NCBI GenBank assembly: GCA_947449305.1
Contig: CANFRA010000009.1
Span: forward strand, 1 to 43,078
Length of the DNA: 43,078 bases
Source of the DNA: Burkholderiaceae bacterium
GTDB lineage: Bacteria > Pseudomonadota > Gammaproteobacteria > Burkholderiales > Burkholderiaceae
Direction: 5' to 3'
In this document: piece by piece, positions 1-7,199 of the stretch
Layout of the letters: the number at the start of each line of letters is the position of its first letter
How positions within the stretch are numbered: the first letter of the stretch is position 1
Position numbers and translations under genes: made by a program
The notes under the pieces: generated by a model
The model's database searches: none
What the model was told of the DNA's origin: nothing
What the model saw: only the letters and a program-made list of their open reading frames with translations

Positions 1-327
1 ATACTGAAAATACAGAATGCCAAAGATAGGGGAGATCAATAGTAGGGCATACATCAGCCAATGCATTGCCTGAGCTAAGGAGATGAATACAGGTTTTGGA
101 TTTGTGGGCTTAGGAACGCCATAGGTAAAGCGGAGTATCAGGCGAAGAGCCATGGCTAGAAAAATCAGCTGTCCGAACACGCCATGAATACTTTTACAAA
201 GATCACGCGCTTCGCTGCCCTTAGGGAATTGTCCTTTTAATTCTATGGTGATCAAGGCTGCAATGATCAACAGAAATACAAACCAGTGAAGAAAGATGGA
301 TGCGGGGTGATAACGGGTTTTGGACAT
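1..327 (-). CDS. Cytochrome b561 (partial, C-terminus beyond window)
   Basis: The minus-strand reading frame starts at ATG 327 and is still open at base 1, giving the first 109 residues. It is a polytopic membrane protein of the CybB/YodB cytochrome b561 family, di-heme proteins that pass electrons between the quinone pool and periplasmic or superoxide partners. Visible features are the N-terminal YHP and FLHW segment that carries a heme-ligand histidine in helix 1, a hydrophobic helix (about residues 12-28), a second histidine near residue 58 (SIHG), and a third at the start of the third helix (AMHW). Spacing and order match E. coli CybB. A strong Fur-box-like sequence lies 36 bases upstream, suggesting repression by iron. 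The missing C-terminus should hold the fourth helix. Confidence 0.9.
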   Translation of the reverse strand, partial: MSKTRYHPASIFLHWFVFLLIIAALITIELKGQFPKGSEARDLCKSIHGVFGQLIFLAMALRLILRFTYGVPKPTNPKPVFISLAQAMHWLMYALLLISPIFGILYFQY

Positions 328-362
328 ATCGAGCTGCTATTAATTAAAGATTCATTTTAAAT

Positions 363-381
363 GATAATGAATCTCATTAAC
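363..381 (-). promoter_or_regulatory. Fur box upstream of cytochrome b561
   Basis: These 19 bases match the classical Fur consensus (GATAATGATAATCATTATC) at 15 of 19 positions, with both outer half-sites intact (GATAATGA on the left, TCATTA on the right). The site is 36 bases before the cytochrome b561 ATG at 327, where a promoter would lie. The only other nearby gene ends at 407 and points the same way, so cytochrome b561 is the likely target. The match is read directly; binding by Fur is inferred. Confidence 0.75.
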
Positions 382-406
382 AATAGCAACTGTATGGGTA
401 ATTTCC

Positions 407-595
407 CTAATTTAGCCTGACTTTAGCGCTCAGTTCATTGGGTAGACCCCTTTTATCAAGCTGGGAGAGTCTGAGAGCCTCTGCTTCAAAGTCGAGTTGA
501 CCAGGATGAAATTCATCATCATTTTGAAGGTCGATAACATAGGTCCACACAAGCTCACGGCCATGCTTCTTGAATACATCAACAACACGTTTCAT
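407..595 (-). CDS. Small conserved-looking hypothetical protein, 62 aa
   Basis: A 62-residue minus-strand frame with ATG at 595, preceded by a good ribosome site (AAAGGCGG ending 5 bases before the ATG). The protein is soluble and charged, with no signal peptide or membrane segment: KRVVDVFKKHGRELVWTYV at the start, an acidic middle, and a C-terminal LSQLDKRGLP stretch. It begins 22 bases after the DUF4239-like gene on the same strand, so the two are probably co-transcribed. I do not recognise a family. An opposite-strand frame at 497-682 overlaps it but has no ribosome site and a less protein-like composition. Coding status is supported by the ribosome site and operon position rather than by homology. 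Confidence 0.6.
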   Translation of the reverse strand: MKRVVDVFKKHGRELVWTYVIDLQNDDEFHPGQLDFEAEALRLSQLDKRGLPNELSAKVRLN

Positions 596-617
596 ATGTA
601 CCGCCTTTATGGTGATG

Positions 618-1418
618 CTAATTACCGCTTTGGGAAGAGTTTTGGATCTTCGTCTGTGGATTTAATGCATTCTTCAGTGTAATCAAGTTTCGTGCCTCAA
701 TACGAATGACACCACCTCTCGGGCTATCAATGTCAGCAATCAAGAAAAATGAGACAGCGATCACAAAAGGGAAAATCATGAACAGGGCAATGTTCTTCTT
801 AAAGTTCCGAGCTCCAAATCCTACTAATGTATTTGCACAGATTGCGATTGCCATCATCAGGGCCCATGCGGTATTGGGGATACGATTCCACCATGCAGCC
901 TGAACATAGCCCTGAGAATTAAATACATCGTTCATGCCAGATACTACCAGTGTGATCATAGGACTTTGATTGCTACGAGTAATTGGCAATATCTCATTCC
1001 AGAGTGTTTGCGCAATTGCATCTGTTTTCTGATTGATCTCTTTTACCTGCTCGGAACTGTGTCTGGTATAGAACAGAATGCGTTGATCAAGATATTGATT
1101 AAGTAAGTCTTTAGTGCTGGCCGCCAATTCTGGAGGCAGTAAGTCAGCTCTTAGGTACTCTGTGCCAATTGCATTAGCTTCGCCCTCCTCAAGCAACTCA
1201 CGTTGATCATGACGATCAATTGCCATAGAAAAAGTAAAGCCAATAATTAAGGCAAGCAGGGTGAGTGTCGCCGTTTGAATAATTCCAAGATCTTCTGAAG
1301 TCTCAGTATCCTTAGTGCGATAGCGGCTTAAGATGGCATTACCAAACCACACAGCCAAGGCAAATACTAGAAATGAAATTCCAAAAACAAGGAGAGGGTA
1401 GTTTAGGATCTGTGTAAT
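618..1418 (-). CDS. DUF4239 (bestrophin-like) membrane protein, apparent ATT start
   Basis: The protein resembles the DUF4239/bestrophin-like family: a first helix (YPLLVFGISFLVFALA), a second helix (TLLALIIGFTFSMAIDRHDQR), a soluble middle with the family-typical EANAIGTEYLRADLLPPEL stretch, two C-terminal helices, and a DIDSPRGG motif after the last one. Function in bacteria is unknown. The only usual start codon in frame is TTG at 1358, which would delete the whole first helix. The frame is open back to the stop codon of the preceding lactate dehydrogenase (1421-1419), and the next codon is ATT (1418-1416). An AGGA sits 9 bases before that ATT. I therefore place the start at ATT 1418 (266 aa); starting at TTG 1358 would give 246 aa. 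It is directly coupled to the upstream gene. Confidence 0.75.
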   Translation of the reverse strand: MTQILNYPLLVFGISFLVFALAVWFGNAILSRYRTKDTETSEDLGIIQTATLTLLALIIGFTFSMAIDRHDQRELLEEGEANAIGTEYLRADLLPPELAASTKDLLNQYLDQRILFYTRHSSEQVKEINQKTDAIAQTLWNEILPITRSNQSPMITLVVSGMNDVFNSQGYVQAAWWNRIPNTAWALMMAIAICANTLVGFGARNFKKNIALFMIFPFVIAVSFFLIADIDSPRGGVIRIEARNLITLKNALNPQTKIQNSSQSGN

Positions 1419-2564
1419 TTAAAAAGTTCCTGGGTACAAAATATCTTTAGTCACATTTTGAATATCGCGATGTCCAGTAAATGCCATGGTGATATCTAAT
1501 TCATTTTGAATAATTTCTAGGCACTTGGTAACGCCTGCCTCACCCATAGCGCCTAAACCATATAGAAATGGTCTACCAATCATCGTGCCGCGTGCACCTA
1601 AAGCCCACGCTTTTAAAACATCTTGGCCAGAACGAATGCCGCCATCCATCCAAACCTCGATATCTTTACCAACCGCTGATACGATTCCTGGAAGCGCTTC
1701 AATGCTAGAGATAGCGCCGTCTAATTGTCGCCCTCCATGATTGGAAACGATTAAGGCATCAGCACCAGTATTCACAGCTAGGCGTGCATCTTCCTCATCC
1801 AAGATTCCCTTGATGATGAGCTTTCCGCCCCAAAGTTTTTTAATCCACTCCACATCATTCCAGCTTAATCCTGGATCAAATTGCTCAGCAGTCCAAGATG
1901 AGAGAGAGGACATATTACCGACACCAGTTGCGTGTCCAACAATATTACGGAAAGTTCTGCGTGGCGTCATAGCCATACCAAGGCACCAACGTGGCTTACT
2001 CGCCATATTGATCATGTTGGCGATCGTCAGCTTCGGTGGGGCACTCAGCCCATTTTTGAGGTCTTTATGGCGTTGCCCCAAAATTTGTAAATCTAATGTG
2101 AGAACAAGTGCAGAGCACTTGGCAGCTTTAGCGCGTTCAATGAGACGTTCGATAAAACCACGATCTTTCATGACATAGAGCTGAAACCAAAATGGCTTGG
2201 TAGTGTGCTGCGCTACATCTTCGATAGAGCAGATGCTCATAGTGGACAAACAAAAAGGCACACCAAACTTTTCTGCTGCTTTAGCTGCCAAAATTTCACC
2301 ATCAGCATGCTGCATGCCGGTTAGTCCAGTAGGAGCAAGTGCTACAGGCATCCTTACTTCTTCACCTACCATTGTTGTCTTCGTGGTTCGATTGGTCATA
2401 TCAACTGCGACACGTTGACGCAGTTTTATCTTCTGAAATTCAGATTCGTTAGCGCGGTAGGTAGATTCGGTCCAAGATCCTGAGTCAGCGTAGTCATAAA
2501 ACATCTTAGGGGTGCGTTTTTTGTGGAGCACCCTTAAATCTTCGATATTGGTAATGATTGCCAC
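1419..2564 (-). CDS. lldD: FMN-dependent alpha-hydroxy-acid (L-lactate) dehydrogenase
   Basis: A 381-residue member of the L-lactate dehydrogenase/glycolate oxidase family, which oxidises 2-hydroxy acids to 2-keto acids using FMN and passes electrons to quinone or cytochrome. The frame covers the entire TIM barrel: an N-terminal YDYADSGSW motif with the substrate-binding tyrosine (about residues 23-31), QLY at 128-130, TLD at 156-158, the catalytic histidine in SNHGGRQLDGA (His276), and the FMN phosphate-binding DGGIRSG segment and GARGTMIGRPFLYG near the C-terminus. Length fits the family. L-lactate is the likeliest substrate, but glycolate or mandelate cannot be excluded by sequence alone. 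Its stop codon directly abuts the proposed ATT start of the next gene. Confidence 0.9.
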   Translation of the reverse strand: MAIITNIEDLRVLHKKRTPKMFYDYADSGSWTESTYRANESEFQKIKLRQRVAVDMTNRTTKTTMVGEEVRMPVALAPTGLTGMQHADGEILAAKAAEKFGVPFCLSTMSICSIEDVAQHTTKPFWFQLYVMKDRGFIERLIERAKAAKCSALVLTLDLQILGQRHKDLKNGLSAPPKLTIANMINMASKPRWCLGMAMTPRRTFRNIVGHATGVGNMSSLSSWTAEQFDPGLSWNDVEWIKKLWGGKLIIKGILDEEDARLAVNTGADALIVSNHGGRQLDGAISSIEALPGIVSAVGKDIEVWMDGGIRSGQDVLKAWALGARGTMIGRPFLYGLGAMGEAGVTKCLEIIQNELDITMAFTGHRDIQNVTKDILYPGTF

Positions 2565-2578
2565 AATGTATCCTTCTG

Positions 2579-2714
2579 TTGAATGCCTCTGACATGGGGC
2601 ATTTACCTAATTAAGCTCTATCTTAGCAATACCTGGGATTTGTTTCTACAATACTAGAGTACCCCTCTTGGGGTCCTTGAATGCCTCTCTATTTTTGATC
2701 TTTTCGAATGCCTC
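2579..2714. repeat. Three direct copies of GAATGCCTC
   Basis: The nonamer GAATGCCTC occurs at 2581-2589, 2679-2687 and 2706-2714 in the spacer between the lactate dehydrogenase and EamA genes; the last copy contains the EamA start codon. A small ACCCC/GGGGT hairpin lies at 2661-2674 between copies. The repeats could be an operator for a regulator of either gene, or chance. Read directly; function unknown. Confidence 0.4.
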
Positions 2715-3619
2715 AACTAAACCTCGCAACGACTATGTATTTATTGACTGCTACCGCCTTATGGGCTGGTAATGCGATTACGGGTCGTGTTTTAGTTGCC
2801 AGTGGGGCTGTTTCACCAATCACCTTGAGCACAGTGCGTTGGGGTCTAGCGGCATTGCTACTACTTCCCTTAGGTTGGCGAGTTTTTGCTCCCAGTAGTG
2901 CTTTATGGCACAACAAGAAGCGCTTTCTGCTCTTGGGTTTATTTGGAGTCGGTAGTTATAACGCTCTGCTATATCTCGCCTTAGAGACATCAACTGCTAT
3001 CAATGTCACTTTAATTGGCGCAAGCATGCCTATTTGGATGTTATTCATTGGCGCAGTTTTTTACCAAACCAAACCTCGCATGTTACAGGCAGTTGGGGCA
3101 GTGATTTCGCTTCTCGGTGTTGCAATTGTATTAACGAGAGGCGATTTATCGACCTTGCTTTCCATGCAAATAGTGCTTGGCGACTTTTTTATTATGCTGG
3201 CTACTATTACATGGGCTTGGTATAGCTGGATGTTAACTAGGCCTGGTTCAAGCAACGAGCGTCAGTGGCCTTGGGCACAATTTTTGATGGCGCAGATATT
3301 TGCAGGATTATTGTGGACGGGATTTTTTGACGGATTTGAGATTGCTGCTGGTCAGGCGTATGTAGATCTAAACCTCTGGACTGCTTCCTTAATTCTGTTT
3401 GTAGCTATTGGCCCTTCATTAATTTCTTACCGTTGCTGGGGCTTGGGTGTAAATGGTGCAGGACCTACAGTGGCCGCTTTCTTTGCGAATTTCATTCCAT
3501 TATTTACAGCAATTTTTTCTGCTGCTATCTTGGGTGAACCTCCGCAGTTATTCCATGGCTTAGCGTTTGCTTTGATCGTGAGCGGAATTATTATTTCCTC
3601 GCGAAGAAAACAGCAGTAA
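2708..3619 (+). CDS. EamA-family (DMT) transporter
   Basis: A 303-residue inner-membrane protein of the drug/metabolite transporter superfamily with two EamA repeats of five helices each. Repeat 1 carries ATALWAGNAITGRVL and TVRWGLAALLLLP; repeat 2 carries the TITWAWYSWML and GPSLISYRCWGLGV segments and ends with GEPPQLFHGLAFALIVSG and a basic tail (SSRRKQQ). Such proteins export or import amino acids, metabolites or small organic cations; the substrate cannot be told. The ATG at 2708 has no obvious ribosome site and lies inside one of three copies of a short direct repeat (GAATGCCTC). It stands alone, diverging from the lactate dehydrogenase gene. Confidence 0.88.
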   Translation: MPQLNLATTMYLLTATALWAGNAITGRVLVASGAVSPITLSTVRWGLAALLLLPLGWRVFAPSSALWHNKKRFLLLGLFGVGSYNALLYLALETSTAINVTLIGASMPIWMLFIGAVFYQTKPRMLQAVGAVISLLGVAIVLTRGDLSTLLSMQIVLGDFFIMLATITWAWYSWMLTRPGSSNERQWPWAQFLMAQIFAGLLWTGFFDGFEIAAGQAYVDLNLWTASLILFVAIGPSLISYRCWGLGVNGAGPTVAAFFANFIPLFTAIFSAAILGEPPQLFHGLAFALIVSGIIISSRRKQQ

Positions 3620-3735
3620 AGGTAGTAAAAAGGTCAAAAAAGGCATTTTTCGGGGTAGTTTTTGGAGGTTTACCCAAAAAGCCGCCTAAATCGGTATCAT
3701 TTAGGTCTATCCACAGAAATCCCTAGGAAACTGCT

Positions 3736-4884
3736 ATGCCAGGTTTACTCCCCAATGTTGATCCAGACGGTTTATTAGAGTTCTCGGTTGTTTATACCGA
3801 CCGCTCCTTAAATCACATGTCTGAAGAGTTCAAGCGTGTCATGGTTGATATTTCCAGCGTTCTGAAGGACGCCTACAACGCCAGCTCTGCAGTCATCGTT
3901 CCCGGTAGCGGCACTTTCGGTATGGAAGCTGTGGCACGTCAATTTGCCAATAATAAAAAATGTTTAGTGTTGCGTAATGGTTGGTTTAGCTATCGTTGGA
4001 CACAAATTTTTGATCTAGCCAATATTACAAATGACATTACTGTCATCAAAGGCCGTCAGTTAGAGCCTTCTACTCAGGGTGTATTTGCACCGGCACCGAT
4101 CGAAGAGGTAGTGGCCTTCATTAAAAAAGAAAAGCCAGCGGTCGTTTTTGCGCCGCATGTTGAAACCTCGGCTGGAATTATCTTGCCAGATGATTACCTC
4201 AAGGCAGTTGGTGAGGCTGTGCGCTCTGTGAATGGTTTGTTTGTATTGGATTGCATCGCCTCAGGGGCAATGTGGGTTGATATGAAGGCCTGCAACGTAG
4301 ATGTGGTGATTACTGCCCCACAAAAAGGCTGGAGCAGCTCCCCATGCTGCGCATTGATTGCACTTGGCGACAGAGCTCGCGAGCAAATTGATGCAACTCA
4401 AAGCACTAGCTTCTCCATGGATCTTAAAAAATGGCTGCAGATCATGGAGGCTTATGAAAAAGGTGGTCACGTGTATCACACAACGATGCCTACCGATGCA
4501 CTCAAGATCTTACGCAATGTAATGAAAGAAACGCAATCACTGGGTTTTGCTGCACTCAAAGCAAAACAGGTAGAGCTGGGTACTAAGGTTCGCGACTTAT
4601 TGGTATCTAGAGGTTACCCCTCTGTTTCTGCTAAGGGCTTTCAAGCTCCTGGTGTAGTAGTGAGTTACACCAAGGATCCAGATATTCAATCTGGTAAGAA
4701 GTTCATTGCTCTGGGCTTACAAACTGCTGCAGGTGTTCCGTTGCAGTGCGATGAAAGACCAGACTTCCGTACATTCCGGATTGGCTTATTCGGTTTAGAG
4801 AAATTGGCGCATGTCGACCGTACTGTTGGTCAGCTAGCTACAGCTATCGAGAAAATTACTGAGGCAGAAGTAGTGCCTGCGTAA
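3736..4884 (+). CDS. Class V aminotransferase (serine-pyruvate/alanine-glyoxylate type)
   Basis: A 382-residue PLP enzyme of the class V aminotransferase family, in the subgroup of serine-glyoxylate, alanine-glyoxylate and 2-aminoethylphosphonate aminotransferases. It is cytosolic, with no signal peptide. Seen in order: the PLP phosphate-binding PGSGTFGMEA (56-65), HVETSAG (141-147) that stacks on the cofactor, LDCIASG with the pyridine-nitrogen aspartate (Asp172), and the Schiff-base lysine in TAPQKGWSSSP (Lys197). A C-terminal FRIGLFG motif carries the substrate carboxylate arginine. The ATG at 3736 follows AGGA by 7 bases. A strong terminator follows at 4904. The gene is monocistronic; the exact amino donor is not resolvable from sequence. 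Confidence 0.88.
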   Translation: MPGLLPNVDPDGLLEFSVVYTDRSLNHMSEEFKRVMVDISSVLKDAYNASSAVIVPGSGTFGMEAVARQFANNKKCLVLRNGWFSYRWTQIFDLANITNDITVIKGRQLEPSTQGVFAPAPIEEVVAFIKKEKPAVVFAPHVETSAGIILPDDYLKAVGEAVRSVNGLFVLDCIASGAMWVDMKACNVDVVITAPQKGWSSSPCCALIALGDRAREQIDATQSTSFSMDLKKWLQIMEAYEKGGHVYHTTMPTDALKILRNVMKETQSLGFAALKAKQVELGTKVRDLLVSRGYPSVSAKGFQAPGVVVSYTKDPDIQSGKKFIALGLQTAAGVPLQCDERPDFRTFRIGLFGLEKLAHVDRTVGQLATAIEKITEAEVVPA

Positions 4885-4903
4885 TCTTTGCCCTAGAGAA
4901 AAT

Positions 4904-4930
4904 AAAGGCCATCTCACGATGGCCTTTTTC
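4904..4930 (+). terminator. Rho-independent terminator after class V aminotransferase
   Basis: A perfect 10-bp stem (AAAGGCCATC / GATGGCCTTT) with a TCAC loop is followed by a T-rich run (CTTTTTCTTTT). It lies 20 bases after the aminotransferase stop codon. Confidence 0.9.
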
Positions 4931-5001
4931 TTTTGATGATGTACGTGATCACAAATTTATGAGTATTATCAAATCATCCACAAACCATCTTGGAGAATTC
5001 T

Positions 5002-5253
5002 ATGATTTCTCGTATCACTCATCTTAGCCTGGCCACCCTGATTTCTATAGCCATTGGCATTTCTCCAATGTCAGTGATGGCCGCTGATCCTGCTCCTGCT
5101 GCGGCACCAGCTGCTACTCCAGAAGCAAGTCCGACAGAAAAAGCGACGGAGCAGAAAGCAAAGAAAGCAGCAAAGAAGGAAAAGAAAGCTGATAAAAAAT
5201 CTAAAAAGAAATCTAAGAAGAAAGCTAAGCCTACTTCAGACGCAGCTACTTAG
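5002..5253 (+). CDS. Small exported Ala/Pro- and Lys-rich protein
   Basis: An 83-residue protein starting at ATG 5002, with GGAG six bases upstream; a TTG at 4990 in the same frame is not needed. It has an N-terminal signal peptide (hydrophobic segment ending SVMA-A), then an Ala/Pro-rich spacer (residues about 29-45) and a strongly basic, Lys/Ala-rich tail with repeated KKxKKxxKK. No catalytic motif is visible. Such low-complexity exported proteins are common in Burkholderiales and have no assigned role; binding to acidic surface polymers would be a guess. It is convergent with the next gene at 5268, only 14 bases away, without a clear terminator between. Confidence 0.7.
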   Translation: MISRITHLSLATLISIAIGISPMSVMAADPAPAAAPAATPEASPTEKATEQKAKKAAKKEKKADKKSKKKSKKKAKPTSDAAT

Positions 5254-5267
5254 TAATAGCTTCCCCC

Positions 5268-6245
5268 TTAATTGAGGGACTCCGTTTTATCAAAGTCGCT
5301 CTGCTCAATTGAGTTCGGCGACTTTTTTCTTGCATCATCGTTGCGAACTAATAACCACATTGCAGCCATTACCAAGGCCATTCCGCTGATTTGAATCCAG
5401 GTAATGGGTTCAGACAAAATAAAATAACCCAAAAAGATGGTGGATACAGGCCCCAAGATTCCAGCTTGTGCTACTAATGGTGAGCCAATTCGGTTAATGG
5501 CAATCATGATGAGCAACATCGGGATAACGGTGCATAAGCCGGCATTCAGAAGGCTTAACCAATAAATTGCTTGGGCTTGCTCGAAGATAGCGCTTGGGTT
5601 GTAAAAGGATGACTGTATTAAGCTAAAGACTGCGGAAGCAGTGCTTGCATAGACTACAAGCCTGACACTACCAATACGTTGAACCATTTCGCCTGAGCCA
5701 ATCATGTAGATTGCATAAGAGCAGGCACTGCCAAACACCAGGATCATTCCGAGCCATGCACTGATTCCAGTAGAGCTGGCATCTTGAATAAAAACAATGA
5801 ATACACCAAGGTAACCCACTGCTAGTGCATACCACTGCAAGCGAGAGATGATTTTGTGTAAAACAAAGTATGAAATCAGAAGCACGATAGTGGGGGTTAG
5901 ATACAGCACAATGCGCTCAAGCCCAACGGAGATATATTGCAATCCTAGAAAATCTAGATAGCTCGATAAAAAATAACCCAAGAAACCCAAGAAAAATAAC
6001 TTAAACCGATCAGGCCAGGTGAGTGGGTTCATGGGCTTTCTGCGGGACTCCCACCAATAGATTGCCCAGAACATCGGAAGCGCCATGAGCATGCGTAAGG
6101 CCAATAGCGTTTCTGCATTAACGCTATAGCCAAATGCAAGTTTGATGAGGATAGCCTTGCCAGAAAAGAGTATCGAGCCGACTCCGGCCATCAAGATGCC
6201 ATAGAGATAGCGACGTTGATGTTGTACTGTGCTGGCTGATTGCAT
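5268..6245 (-). CDS. EamA-family (DMT) transporter
   Basis: A 325-residue inner-membrane protein with ten predicted helices in two EamA repeats. The first repeat begins after a short cytoplasmic N-terminus (GILMAGVGSILFSGKAILIKLAF) and contains LLALRMLMALPMF; the second contains SACSYAIYMIGSG and a C-terminal GPVSTIFLGYFILSEPITWIQ block typical of EamA domains. A hydrophilic tail of about 25 residues ends the protein. It differs clearly from the transporter at 2708, so it is not a recent duplicate. The start ATG is 6 bases after the NAD(P)HX dehydratase stop, so the two are probably one operon. Substrate unknown. Confidence 0.88.
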   Translation of the reverse strand: MQSASTVQHQRRYLYGILMAGVGSILFSGKAILIKLAFGYSVNAETLLALRMLMALPMFWAIYWWESRRKPMNPLTWPDRFKLFFLGFLGYFLSSYLDFLGLQYISVGLERIVLYLTPTIVLLISYFVLHKIISRLQWYALAVGYLGVFIVFIQDASSTGISAWLGMILVFGSACSYAIYMIGSGEMVQRIGSVRLVVYASTASAVFSLIQSSFYNPSAIFEQAQAIYWLSLLNAGLCTVIPMLLIMIAINRIGSPLVAQAGILGPVSTIFLGYFILSEPITWIQISGMALVMAAMWLLVRNDDARKKSPNSIEQSDFDKTESLN

Positions 6246-6251
6246 AGGACT

Positions 6252-7136
6252 TTATAACAGCTTATTGAGCAAGCTTCTCATCTCTATAATAGTTTCTGAC
6301 GGGGTTAATCCAATCGGCCCAATACCTTTGCTAACCAAACTATCAGCTGCTGTTGCATGTAACTGCACGGTAATATTGGTGGATTTCCATAAATTGAGCT
6401 GGTGGCGAACGCCCTGGGCTGCAATTGCGGCAATACTTCCTGTGAGAACATCACCCATTCCGCCAGCACCCATACCGGGATTACCTTCTTGACACTGCAG
6501 GGCGGTATTCCTGGGAGATCCAATCAATGTATGCTGACCTTTGAGAACAACAATCGATTGGGTCATTGCGATTAATTTTTCTAGAGCACTCAAGCGATCC
6601 GCTTGCACATCTTCTGAACTGATGCCCAGTAATTTTGCTGCTTCACCGGGGTGTGGTGTGATAACAGTTTGACCGGGAAATTGTTGATTTCGTTTTTGCA
6701 ATCCGCCTAAAAGATCTATTGATTCTGCAATGAGATTGAGTGCATCCGCATCAATGATCAAGGGGATTCTTGGATAGCGCAAGACACCCATCAGCCACGC
6801 AGATGCCAGATCAGATTTTCCCAATCCTGGGCCAATAGCAATGACATCTGGCTGGGTATTAACCAATCTACTATCAATCTCTGAGCTTGCTAAATGAATC
6901 ATGAGTTCAGGAGAATCTTGATACGCATGCGCAGAGGCTGGATCAAACATCTCTAGCATCGTCCAGCCAGCGCCCAGATGAAGGCAGGCATTACCAGCAA
7001 GCAATAGGGCACCTGCCATACCGGGTGCACCACCAATTAATAGAGCTTTGCCTGCACTGCCTTTATGTTCAGCAGCGTCCCGCTTTAAGAGCTTGATCAA
7101 TTCAAGAGCGTTCAGTTTGGATGGTGATGAAGTCAT
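6252..7136 (-). CDS. nnrD: ADP-dependent NAD(P)H-hydrate dehydratase
   Basis: A repair enzyme of the ribokinase-like YjeF C-terminal (CARKD) family that dehydrates the S-form of damaged NAD(P)HX back to NAD(P)H using ADP. Visible signatures are the N-terminal KGSAGKALLIGGAPGMAGA, the DVIAIGPGLGKS loop, DADALN, the TPHPGEAAKLLG block and the nucleotide-binding GMGAGGMGDVLTG (canonical GTGGMGDVLSG). I chose the ATG at 7136 (294 aa): the upstream in-frame start at 7211 would overlap the divergent gene at 7200 and adds residues unlike the family. No good ribosome site is seen. The partner NAD(P)HX epimerase domain (YjeF-N) is not fused here, so it should be encoded elsewhere. Confidence 0.88.
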   Translation of the reverse strand: MTSSPSKLNALELIKLLKRDAAEHKGSAGKALLIGGAPGMAGALLLAGNACLHLGAGWTMLEMFDPASAHAYQDSPELMIHLASSEIDSRLVNTQPDVIAIGPGLGKSDLASAWLMGVLRYPRIPLIIDADALNLIAESIDLLGGLQKRNQQFPGQTVITPHPGEAAKLLGISSEDVQADRLSALEKLIAMTQSIVVLKGQHTLIGSPRNTALQCQEGNPGMGAGGMGDVLTGSIAAIAAQGVRHQLNLWKSTNITVQLHATAADSLVSKGIGPIGLTPSETIIEMRSLLNKLL

Positions 7137-7199
7137 ATTAATAGTATCGCTCTGATTGAGGATGCTTGAGTTAATTGTAAGAGAGAGTATGCTCAAATT

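Noticed and set aside
497..682. Plus-strand open frame overlapping the 62-residue gene
   Set aside because: No ribosome site and overlaps two minus-strand genes with better coding support.
1741..2178. 145-codon plus-strand open frame inside the lactate dehydrogenase gene
   Set aside because: It is the antisense shadow of a full-length, motif-complete enzyme and has no ribosome site.
3620..3735. Small RNA or terminator after the EamA gene
   Set aside because: The inverted repeat arms are short and broken and no clear T-run follows.
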